A stretch of 33,885 nucleotides of DNA from the NCBI GenBank assembly GCA_902492275.1, contig CABUKW010000014.1, forward strand, positions 1 to 33,885. Direction: 5' to 3'. The translations under genes and the position numbers were made by a program. Of the stretch, positions 1 through 6,403 are shown piece by piece. The notes below the pieces were generated by a model, which was not told the origin of the DNA, did no database searches, and saw only the letters and a program-made list of their open reading frames with translations. Source of the DNA: an uncultured Peptococcaceae bacterium (GTDB lineage: Bacteria; Bacillota; Peptococcia; Peptococcales; Peptococcaceae). Within the stretch, counting starts at the first letter, position 1; each line of letters opens with the position of its first letter.

Positions 1-61
1 GACAATACAACAAAACCGCCCGTTTTCTGCTCAACCAATAGACCTGCGAGGATTTTACTTT
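1..61. repeat. Dispersed repeat copy 1, cut by the window edge
   Basis: This 61-nt stretch matches the reverse complement of 29778-29838 at 53 of 61 positions by my count, without gaps. Both copies lie outside genes and within about 1 kb of a parS site. Copy 1 begins at the first base of the window, so its true left end is unknown. Both copies read open in two frames, but the changes are not concentrated at third codon positions, so I treat it as a non-coding dispersed repeat. Confidence 0.7.
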
Positions 62-126
62 TACTGTTGCAATTTTCTGTGTTTTTCACATCATTTTTTC
101 ATATTTTATAGGAGGAGGGATTGTTT

Positions 127-885
127 ATGATTGCTGCTGTTATTCCTGCCTGCAATGAGGAAGCGGGCATTGTGCATGTGCTGGATAATCTGGCCCATCT
201 TTTTACGTTAGACGTTGTTATTCCTGTGCTGAACGGCTGTACTGACTGTACCCGCCAGATGGTGTTGAATCACCCGTTGGCTTCCCGTTTGGCGTTGATT
301 GAATATCCGCTGCCGCTGGGCATTGATGTGCCCCGCAGCTGGGGCGCCGATTGTGCGCTAAAATTAGGCGCTGACCAAATCTTGTTTGTGGATGGCGATT
401 TACAGGGGGAATTTTCTGCTTGCCTGCAGGATTTGCTCTGCGCGGTAGCTTATAAGGATTGCGATTTGGCCCTTACCAACTGCTATCCCTATATCGGATA
501 TCGCTCAGAGACTGCCAAGGCGGTGCTTTTTTATCGAGAGCAACTAAACCGCAAGCTGGGCTTGTTTTCGTCCATTGGCCTAGCCACACCTTCTCACGGT
601 CCCCACTGTCTGTCCCGCCGTTTATTAGAAACGATAGGCACCGATTGCCTATCTATACCGCCGCTGATGCTGGCCAAAGCTGCCGAAGCCGGACTGAAAA
701 TTGTCGTGGCGGCCCGTTTATCCAATGAACAGTGGAGTTCGCAGCAGCGGGGCGATGTACACAATCAAAAAATTGCCGATACCATCATCGGCGATTGCAT
801 TGCTGCCAGGCAATATATTTGCCATCAGCCCATCACCAGAGAAGAAAACGGTGTGCAATATCTGGGCTATCGAAACGGGCCATAA
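127..885 (+). CDS. Family 2 glycosyltransferase-like protein
   Basis: Predicted cytoplasmic nucleotide-sugar transferase of the GT-A fold, 252 aa. The N-terminus reads IAAVIPACNEE, the usual first strand and loop of GT2 enzymes, and FVDGDLQG near residue 92 supplies the DxD-like metal and sugar-nucleotide site. There are no membrane segments, unlike many lipid-linked GT2 enzymes. I chose the ATG at 127 because GGAGG motifs at 111-117 sit about 9 nt upstream; the in-frame TTG at 121 is too close to them. The gene stands alone, followed by parS and a long inverted repeat that could end its transcript. Acceptor and sugar are unknown; the size resembles glucosyl-3-phosphoglycerate synthase-like proteins, but that is only a suggestion. 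Confidence 0.8.
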   Translation: MIAAVIPACNEEAGIVHVLDNLAHLFTLDVVIPVLNGCTDCTRQMVLNHPLASRLALIEYPLPLGIDVPRSWGADCALKLGADQILFVDGDLQGEFSACLQDLLCAVAYKDCDLALTNCYPYIGYRSETAKAVLFYREQLNRKLGLFSSIGLATPSHGPHCLSRRLLETIGTDCLSIPPLMLAKAAEAGLKIVVAARLSNEQWSSQQRGDVHNQKIADTIIGDCIAARQYICHQPITREENGVQYLGYRNGP

Positions 886-995
886 AACGAAAAATACAGC
901 CTTTTAGCGCAAGTGCAACTGTCAGTTGCGGCCATGAAAAGTCCGCTTGGTTGCCCAATCTGTCATCTGCCGTTATAATAAACCTAAGCATAAAC

Positions 996-1044
996 AACGA
1001 CCTGAGCAAAATGTTTCACGTGAAACATTTTTACTCAGGTCGTT
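996..1044 (+). terminator. Inverted repeat enclosing parS, possible terminator
   Basis: AACGACCTGAG (996-1006) pairs perfectly with CTCAGGTCGTT (1034-1044), and the parS palindrome with flanking A/T pairs continues the stem inward, interrupted only by a small internal loop (C opposite TA). TTTTGTGACG follows on the plus strand, so this could end the glycosyltransferase transcript. The T-tract is short, so the terminator role is inferred. Confidence 0.5.
1012..1027. other. parS: parS site 1 (ParB/Spo0J binding site)
   Basis: The 16-mer TGTTTCACGTGAAACA is a perfect palindrome and matches the Bacillus parS consensus exactly. ParB loads here, spreads and recruits SMC for chromosome segregation; such sites cluster near oriC. 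It lies at the centre of a longer inverted repeat (996-1044). Confidence 0.93.
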
Positions 1045-1150
1045 TTGTGACGATAACAATTTTTCTCTAAAACTTTTTACAGTAGCTTATCATATCTTCC
1101 AGCGAGCAAACAAATTTGAAAATAACATCAGTCGTTCGCTATCCCAAGCG

Positions 1151-1255
1151 CAGGCATTTTTTCTTTTGGGCAGGCGGCTTTGGAATCGGCGAAGTGAGAC
1201 TATACAAATTGTATGCGAGCAAACCGATTCCAAAACAACGCCGTTATTCTGCCAC
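1151..1255. repeat. Structured repeat element A
   Basis: Main stem TTTGGAATCGG (1179-1189) pairs with CCGATTCCAAA (1224-1234). An inner ATAC/GTAT hairpin lies at 1202-1214, and a short outer stem GGCAG (1169-1173) pairs with CTGCC (1249-1253). The unpaired parts GGCGG before the stem, GAGCAAA before the right arm and AACAAC after it recur in element B. Confidence 0.65.
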
Positions 1256-1272
1256 CCTTCAAAAGTGCAGGA

Positions 1273-1374
1273 TTTTTTGCGCCTGACAAGGCGGCTTTCA
1301 AATTTGAGCAGCGCCGCGTACTTCATCGTACGCAAGCAAACAAATTTGAAAACAACACAGTCAGGCACAAAAAA
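1273..1374. repeat. Structured repeat element B, same layout as A
   Basis: Main stem TTTCAAATTTG (1296-1306) pairs with CAAATTTGAAA (1341-1351). Inner hairpin GCGTAC (1316-1321) pairs with GTACGC (1328-1333). Outer stem TTTTTTG-C-GCCTGAC (1273-1287) pairs with GTCAGGC-A-CAAAAAA (1360-1374) with one mismatch. The stem sequence differs from element A, yet pairing is intact in both. A right-half fragment of the same family lies at 1101-1140. Confidence 0.65.
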
Positions 1375-1383
1375 GACAAACGT

Positions 1384-2181
1384 CTAGTTGCCGAAAACAT
1401 GATTGCCAATCCGCGTCTCTATCTGCCGCGTCCAAATCCAGCTGCTCGTGGCGGTAACGGGATTCCAATAATACAGACAGCCGTTGGTTGGGTCGTTGCC
1501 CTGCATGGCTTCTAATGCTGCTTCATAGGCGGTGCGGTCTGGTCGCAAATAATATTGACCATCATTGACGCAGGTGAACGCATTTTTTTGGAATACAACG
1601 CCATATAAGGTATTAGGGAAGTTGGCATCCTCCAGACGGTTTAACACAACGGCTGCCACTGCTACCTGACCAGTATAAATCTCGCCGCGGGCTTCGCCGT
1701 ATACAACCTGCGCCAGCATGTCCCAATCCTCCTGGGTGTAGGTGCGCTGATAGCTGCCGCCTCTTGAGGATGTAACTCTGGTATTGGTACCATCACTATA
1801 GGCGCTGGCACTGGACGGAATTTTTAAAACTGTGCCAGCTTGAATGACATCACTGGATAATCCGTTTAAATTTTTCATATCGCTGATTGTACAGCCGTAA
1901 CGCTGTGCTAGCTGATATAACGATTCTCCAGCAACAACCCGATGGGTCGCATAGTTGGCCGGAATCTGCAGGGTTTGTCCTACCAGGATTTTGTCTCCCT
2001 GCAAAGAATTGACCGCCTTTAGTTCTTCTACGGTAATCTTATGGTTGCCGGCGATTTGATACAGGGAATCGCCTGCTTTCACTTGATATGTGTCCGCCAG
2101 GGCTGTTCCGCCACCAGTCATAAGGCTACAGCAAAGAGATAATGCTGTGACTACCGTCAAGGTTTTTACTCGTTTTAACAT
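1384..2181 (-). CDS. LysM and SleB-type cell wall hydrolase
   Basis: Secreted peptidoglycan hydrolase, 265 aa. A signal peptide (MLKRVKTLTVVTALSLCC, cleavage after TALA) is followed by two LysM domains (about residues 32-75 and 78-121) that bind wall glycan, then a Ser/Gly/Arg-rich linker. A C-terminal Hydrolase_2/SleB domain (about residues 148-265) carries the GEARGE motif expected to hold the catalytic glutamate. SleB relatives open spore cortex, but this layout is also used for vegetative wall turnover, and no YpeB partner is present. The start is the ATG at 2181, with AAGGAGG at 2188-2194 six bases upstream; the longer open frame to 2283 lacks signal-peptide character and is discarded. 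Transcribed divergently from the hydrogenase-sensor operon. Confidence 0.9.
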   Translation of the reverse strand: MLKRVKTLTVVTALSLCCSLMTGGGTALADTYQVKAGDSLYQIAGNHKITVEELKAVNSLQGDKILVGQTLQIPANYATHRVVAGESLYQLAQRYGCTISDMKNLNGLSSDVIQAGTVLKIPSSASAYSDGTNTRVTSSRGGSYQRTYTQEDWDMLAQVVYGEARGEIYTGQVAVAAVVLNRLEDANFPNTLYGVVFQKNAFTCVNDGQYYLRPDRTAYEAALEAMQGNDPTNGCLYYWNPVTATSSWIWTRQIETRIGNHVFGN

Positions 2182-2209
2182 TTCATACCTCCTTGTTTTC
2201 GTCCTTGTC

Positions 2210-2215
2210 AGTATA
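2210..2215 (-). promoter_or_regulatory. -10 element for the SleB-type hydrolase
   Basis: TATACT on the minus strand, about 30 bp upstream of the start codon. At a 17-bp spacing the -35 is only ATGCAA, so the match is partial. Confidence 0.4.
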
Positions 2216-2268
2216 GCCCATGGAAAACAGTATTGCATTAGGGAATGGCTGGAAAGTAATTTACCCCC

Positions 2269-2297
2269 TTGCCCCAATCGCAATGAATAAGTATAAT
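2269..2297 (+). promoter_or_regulatory. Promoter of the sensory hydrogenase operon
   Basis: TTGCCC (2269-2274), a 17-bp spacer and TATAAT (2292-2297) lie 36 bp before the first gene's ATG. The short leader ends in AGGGGA. Confidence 0.65.
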
Positions 2298-2333
2298 TAA
2301 TTTATCAGATAAAATGTTAAAGGGGACGAAACT

Positions 2334-2585
2334 ATGGAAAAAAGAATTCAAGTTTGCATGGGCAGCGCCTGCCATCTAAAAGGCGCTCCGCTGATTGCAC
2401 AGGCATTCCAGGTAGAGCTGGAGAAACGACAGCAGTCCGGCGATGTTTTATTTGAACTGACGGGGGCATTTTGCCAAAGCCAATGTGCCGACGGTGTGAT
2501 TGTGCGTGTGAACGGTGAAACGTACAAGCATGTAACGGTGGCCGATGTCCCTTCATTGCTCAATATCTGTCTACAGGAGGACTAA
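2334..2585 (+). CDS. Thioredoxin-like [2Fe-2S] ferredoxin (NuoE/HymA-like)
   Basis: Small cytoplasmic electron-transfer protein, 83 aa, with the thioredoxin-like ferredoxin fold. The four cluster ligands are visible as C8-x4-C13 and C47-x3-C51, the pattern of NuoE/HydC-type [2Fe-2S] domains. It lacks the N-terminal helical extension of full NuoE, so it is the minimal domain. It starts at ATG 2334 after AGGGGA and ends 3 nt before the hydrogenase-like gene, so the two are surely cotranscribed. Its likely job is to pass electrons to or from the PAS-hydrogenase next door. This layout (small 2Fe-2S protein, hydrogenase with PAS, phosphatase) is known for group C sensory [FeFe]-hydrogenases; the partner role is inferred from context. 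Confidence 0.85.
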   Translation: MEKRIQVCMGSACHLKGAPLIAQAFQVELEKRQQSGDVLFELTGAFCQSQCADGVIVRVNGETYKHVTVADVPSLLNICLQED

Positions 2586-2588
2586 TCT

Positions 2589-4280
2589 ATGTTTCCAATC
2601 ATTAATAATACTGGTAACTGTCGTGACTGTTACCGGTGCTTGCGCACTTGTGATGTAAAGGCCATCAGTTTCCGTACAGGCCAGGCAAAAATTATGACGG
2701 ACCAATGTGTGTTATGTGGCCGTTGCGTCAAAGAATGTCCACAGTATACCAAAAGCATCATCGACCAGATTCCCAAATTAGAAGAATATCTGCAAAATGA
2801 ACGGGTCATTTTGAGTTTACCGCCAACCTTTGTTAACCATTTTAATCAATGGTCTCAGCAGGAATTATGGGCCCGTTTAAAGCATATTGGTTTCTATGCC
2901 ATCGAAGAAATGTCCGTCAATGCGGAGCCGTTCTTGGATACCTATGCCAATCTGTTGCAAAACACTGACAAATATATTATTTCCAGTCATTGCCCGATTG
3001 TAGTCAATTTGATTGAACAAAAATTTCCCAAATTACTGGAACACCTGGCGCCGATTGAAAATGAAGCGGTCATTCACGCCCGCCTGTTAAAGCAGAAATA
3101 TGGGCAGGATGCCAAAGTGGTGCATATCTCGCCCTGTCTCAGCATGGTGGGTAAAGAGTCTGACATCGATTTGACTTTAACCTTGGACCAGGCGCTGGAT
3201 TTTATTTTCAGTCACAAGGTAGATAAGGAAACTCTGGCCAGCATAGACGTAGAACTGACGCAGTTTAAGCCTCTGGGCGCTCCGTTGGCAATGGCCGGTA
3301 ATTTGATGCAGATGATGGTGAACCGTGGTGTGGTAACGGACACCGAGGTGCAATATTTATCTGGTTTGAGCACTTGCATCGAAGCGTTAAAAGAATTAGA
3401 AAAGACCGCCAATTTCAGCAGCCGTTTTATTGAGCTGGATGGTTGCCGCAACGGCTGTGTGGGTGGCTTTGGCTTAGAAAAACGAGGAATTTTGGAAAAG
3501 AAAATCGAAATTAATAATTATTATCGCCAATACAGCAATAAGCCAATCCGGCATTTTGCGCAGGTGTCCGATATGAGCCGTACCTTTGAGAACCGTTACG
3601 TGGAACCGGCAAAGGTAGAAACTGCACGGATTCGCGAAATTTTATCCAACCTGAAGCAATATAATAAAAAGGTAATGAACTGCGGCGCTTGCGGCTTTGA
3701 CAGTTGCTATGAAAAGGCGGTTGCCGTTGCCCGCGGTCAGGCTGAAGAAAAAATGTGTATGACGTATATGCGGGGCCGCGCTGAATCGACGGCAAACACT
3801 GCCATTCGCAGCAATCCCAGCGGCATCATTGTTTTTGACCAGGACTTCATCATTCAGGAGTTCAATCCGGCCGCCCGCGACATGTTTAAATCCTATAACC
3901 TGCAGGTTGGCGGTGCAGTCTTTGAATATATTGACCACCGCGATTTTGAAAAGGTGGTGGAAACGGGCCGCGGCATGAAGGATTTGATTGTGCATTATGA
4001 CGACATCGGCCTAGTTACCCGTCAGAACGTAGTGCGTATGCAGGGCACGCAAAATCTGTATATGGCCACCATTACCGATATTACCGAAGAAGAAAATAAA
4101 CGGGCCGAGCTGGAAAAAATGAAAGAAGAAGCGCTCAGCAAAGCCAATCAGGTTATCAATAATCAAATGTTTGTAGCACAGCAAATTGCTGGATTATTAG
4201 GCGAAACCACTGCGGATACAAAAATCATTCTGCTCGATTTAATCAAACAGTTCAATCAAGAGAAGGAGCTGGATCAATGA
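2589..4280 (+). CDS. Sensory [FeFe]-hydrogenase with PAS domain (HydS-like)
   Basis: 563 aa, putative H2 or redox sensor. Two [4Fe-4S] motifs sit at C11/C14/C17/C21 and C40/C43/C46/C50. The H-cluster domain (about 70-340) keeps all four ligands: C135 (in SSHCP), C183 (in SPC) and C286/C290 (in GCRNGCVGG). The catalytic proton-transfer cysteine of TSCCP is replaced by H134, so this is unlikely to be a fast hydrogenase. A further Fe-S motif follows (C365/C368/C373/C390), then a PAS domain (about 400-505) and a C-terminal helical tail suited to signalling. Group C enzymes such as Thermotoga HydS share this order. The stop overlaps the phosphatase start as ATGA, suggesting translational coupling and a direct signal pathway. 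Family assignment is strong; the sensed ligand is inferred. Confidence 0.88.
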   Translation: MFPIINNTGNCRDCYRCLRTCDVKAISFRTGQAKIMTDQCVLCGRCVKECPQYTKSIIDQIPKLEEYLQNERVILSLPPTFVNHFNQWSQQELWARLKHIGFYAIEEMSVNAEPFLDTYANLLQNTDKYIISSHCPIVVNLIEQKFPKLLEHLAPIENEAVIHARLLKQKYGQDAKVVHISPCLSMVGKESDIDLTLTLDQALDFIFSHKVDKETLASIDVELTQFKPLGAPLAMAGNLMQMMVNRGVVTDTEVQYLSGLSTCIEALKELEKTANFSSRFIELDGCRNGCVGGFGLEKRGILEKKIEINNYYRQYSNKPIRHFAQVSDMSRTFENRYVEPAKVETARIREILSNLKQYNKKVMNCGACGFDSCYEKAVAVARGQAEEKMCMTYMRGRAESTANTAIRSNPSGIIVFDQDFIIQEFNPAARDMFKSYNLQVGGAVFEYIDHRDFEKVVETGRGMKDLIVHYDDIGLVTRQNVVRMQGTQNLYMATITDITEEENKRAELEKMKEEALSKANQVINNQMFVAQQIAGLLGETTADTKIILLDLIKQFNQEKELDQ

Positions 4281-5416
4281 GTTTAATCTGTGAAGTCGGG
4301 AAAACCCAATTAATCAAACATGGGGAAGTCACCTGCGGCGATTCGGTAGAAATTGTTCGCAATCCTGATGAAACCGTGGTGGTGCTTTCGGATGGTTTAG
4401 GCAGCGGTGTAAAAGCAAATATTCTTTCTAATCTGACAACGAAAATTATTTCCAAAATGGTCAGCAGCCATGTACCGCTGGAGGATATTGTAGAAACCAT
4501 CGTGGGCACACTGCCAGTCTGTTCTGTGCGTCACGTTGCCTATTCCACTTTCACCATTTTAAAAATTACTCCCGAAGGGCAAGTAGATATTATCGACTTC
4601 GACGGACTGCCGCCGATTCATATCTCAAAAGGCTTTGTCGATGTGGTGGAACGCACCAGCCGGGAGGTGGCCGGCAAAAAAATCAACGAAGCCCATTTGC
4701 AGCTTAAAGAAGGCGACTATCTGCTGATTACCAGCGACGGCGTAACGGAAGCAGGCCTGGGGTTAACCCTGCCTTTGGGGCTGCAAACCTCTGGCTTGGT
4801 GAAAGCGCTAAAGGAACATGTAAAGCTCAATCATTCTGCGCAGGATCTGGTAGACCAAGTCATCGGTATTTGCATGAGCTATTACATCAGCCAGCCAGGC
4901 GACGACACCACCGCAGTGGCCGTACACATGCGTCAGGCCCGCGAGTGCGCTTTGCTGACCGGCTTGCCTGTGGACAAAAAAGACGACGCCCGTATGGTTG
5001 AAGAATTCTTAAAGAGCAGCGGGCATAAAATTATTTGCGGCGGCACCACCGCCCAGGTTTTTGCCCGCGAAACAGGCCGTGAATTAGAAAATGTAGACGA
5101 TAACCTATCCATTAACGATATTCCGCCAATTTCCAAAATAAAAGGCATTGATTTGGTGACCGAAGGTATCATCACCATGAATCGCTGCACCGAATTACTG
5201 GAAAAAGAGCAGCAGGAACAGTTGCCAAAGAACGGCGCTACGATGCTGCTGCACGAATTATTGTATGCCGACCGCATCACTATTTTCTTCGGCACACAGC
5301 TTAATGAAGCTTACGAGCAAATTAAACCGGGCATTCGCCTGCGCGCCGCTGTTATTGAAAAATTAACCGCTCAACTGCAAAAACTCGGCAAGGAAGTTAT
5401 CATCTATCGTTATTAA
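4277..5416 (+). CDS. SpoIIE-type PP2C serine phosphatase
   Basis: Cytoplasmic PPM/SpoIIE-family protein phosphatase, 379 aa. Metal-binding aspartates appear in LSDGLGSG (near residue 38), TSDGVTEAG (near 153) and GDDTTAVAV (near 206), the core order of the family. The last 160 residues form an extra domain I do not recognise, with a GGTTAQ motif near 252. No membrane segments, unlike SpoIIE itself. It overlaps the PAS-hydrogenase gene by 4 nt and is probably its output: redox or H2 state would change dephosphorylation of an unknown target such as an anti-sigma antagonist or STAS protein. No such target lies in the window. HydDB group C3 hydrogenases are described as phosphatase-linked, which fits. 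Confidence 0.88.
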   Translation: MSLICEVGKTQLIKHGEVTCGDSVEIVRNPDETVVVLSDGLGSGVKANILSNLTTKIISKMVSSHVPLEDIVETIVGTLPVCSVRHVAYSTFTILKITPEGQVDIIDFDGLPPIHISKGFVDVVERTSREVAGKKINEAHLQLKEGDYLLITSDGVTEAGLGLTLPLGLQTSGLVKALKEHVKLNHSAQDLVDQVIGICMSYYISQPGDDTTAVAVHMRQARECALLTGLPVDKKDDARMVEEFLKSSGHKIICGGTTAQVFARETGRELENVDDNLSINDIPPISKIKGIDLVTEGIITMNRCTELLEKEQQEQLPKNGATMLLHELLYADRITIFFGTQLNEAYEQIKPGIRLRAAVIEKLTAQLQKLGKEVIIYRY

Positions 5417-5436
5417 TCAAACTGGGGGCTCGTGTT

Positions 5437-6330
5437 ATGAACATCAAGAAGTATTGCTACAATGGAGAGAAAAAATTTCATTTGAAAGATTTCAGCACCA
5501 ACGATACCGCTGAATTTGCCTCAAAAGAAGAAGCGGAGCAATTGCTGGCGGCAAACCAGCAATTAATGGCTGAACTGCAGGACCGCTTATATGCCGAAAA
5601 TAAAGAAGCTATTCTGATTATCTTTCAGGCTATGGACGCCGCCGGCAAAGATGGCGCTATCAAGCATGTTATTTCCGGCATTAATCCGCAGGGCGTTACA
5701 GTAAGCAATTTCAAACAGCCAAGCTCAGAGGAACTGGATCACGATTATCTGTGGCGCGCTATGCGTGTCTTGCCAGCCCGAGGCGATATCGGCATCTTCA
5801 ATCGCTCCTACTATGAAGATGTGCTGGTAGTAAAGGTGCATAACCTGCACGAAACCTACCAGCTGCCAGACCGCTGCAAGACCGACAAGCTGTTTAAGCA
5901 ACGCTATCAGCAAATCAATCACTTTGAAAAGTATCTATACCAAAATGGTATCCGCGTGGTGAAAATTTTTCTCCATCTCTCCAAAGACGAGCAAAAGAAA
6001 CGATTTTTAGAGCGCATCGATAATCCGGAAAAGAATTGGAAGTTCTCGCAATCCGATATTGAAGAACGCACCTACTGGGACGATTATCAACAAGCCTATG
6101 AAGACGCCATTCGCGAAACCAGCACCAAAAATGCGCCGTGGTATATCGTGCCTGCCGACAAAAAATGGTTCGCCCGCTTGCTTATCTCACAAATTATTGT
6201 AAACACCTTGCAGGAAATCAATCCGCAATATCCCGAACTGCCCGCAGACAAACGGGCTTTGCTGGGAAAATGCCGAGAACAGTTGCTTGCAGAAGATATG
6301 CCAACATCTGCCGAACCAGAAGAAGAATAA
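5437..6330 (+). CDS. ppk2: Polyphosphate kinase 2 (polyP:nucleotide phosphotransferase)
   Basis: Cytoplasmic PPK2, 297 aa, which moves phosphate between polyphosphate and nucleotides. The Walker A equivalent is AMDAAGKDGAI (about residues 66-76), the Walker B region is FNRSYYEDV (about 124-132), and a basic helical lid surrounds ERTYWDDY (about 210-217). The single-domain length and short N-terminus resemble class III enzymes, which can phosphorylate both AMP and ADP; that class assignment is tentative. It starts 20 nt after the phosphatase stop, with GGGGG before ATG 5437, so it is probably the fourth gene of the sensor operon. A strong terminator follows. Linking nucleotide recharging to an H2-sensing module is unusual and could reflect energy-state control. 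Confidence 0.9.
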   Translation: MNIKKYCYNGEKKFHLKDFSTNDTAEFASKEEAEQLLAANQQLMAELQDRLYAENKEAILIIFQAMDAAGKDGAIKHVISGINPQGVTVSNFKQPSSEELDHDYLWRAMRVLPARGDIGIFNRSYYEDVLVVKVHNLHETYQLPDRCKTDKLFKQRYQQINHFEKYLYQNGIRVVKIFLHLSKDEQKKRFLERIDNPEKNWKFSQSDIEERTYWDDYQQAYEDAIRETSTKNAPWYIVPADKKWFARLLISQIIVNTLQEINPQYPELPADKRALLGKCREQLLAEDMPTSAEPEEE

Positions 6331-6336
6331 AAAAAT

Positions 6337-6385
6337 GCATACAGCAACGTTGCGCTTTCACAACGAATGCTGTATGCTTTTTTAT
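6337..6385 (+). terminator. Intrinsic terminator after ppk2
   Basis: GCATACAGCA (6337-6346) pairs with TGCTGTATGC (6368-6377), an inner CGTTG/CAACG stem extends it, and TTTTTTTA follows. An A-run on the left lets it also serve the convergent cardiolipin synthase gene. Confidence 0.9.
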
Positions 6386-6403
6386 TTCCACAATAAAATC
6401 TGC

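Larger units (their letters stand above)
886..1383. other. Non-coding interval with parS and structured repeats
   Basis: This 498-bp gap between convergent genes holds parS site 1 inside a long inverted repeat (996-1044) and two tandem structured elements (about 1151-1255 and 1273-1374), preceded by a partial third copy at 1101-1140. Short open frames cross it on both strands, but they reflect the repeats and lack ribosome binding sites. Confidence 0.7.

Noticed and set aside
67..95. Promoter for the glycosyltransferase (TTGCAA at 67-72)
   Set aside because: No acceptable -10 at 16-18 bp spacing.
1090..1368. Minus-strand open frame of 92 codons
   Set aside because: It is a reading of the tandem structured repeats, has repeated peptide segments for that reason, and lacks a ribosome binding site.
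2210..2330. Long leader that might contain a riboswitch upstream of the hydrogenase operon
   Set aside because: The promoter at 2269-2297 leaves only about 30 nt of leader, too short for a riboswitch.
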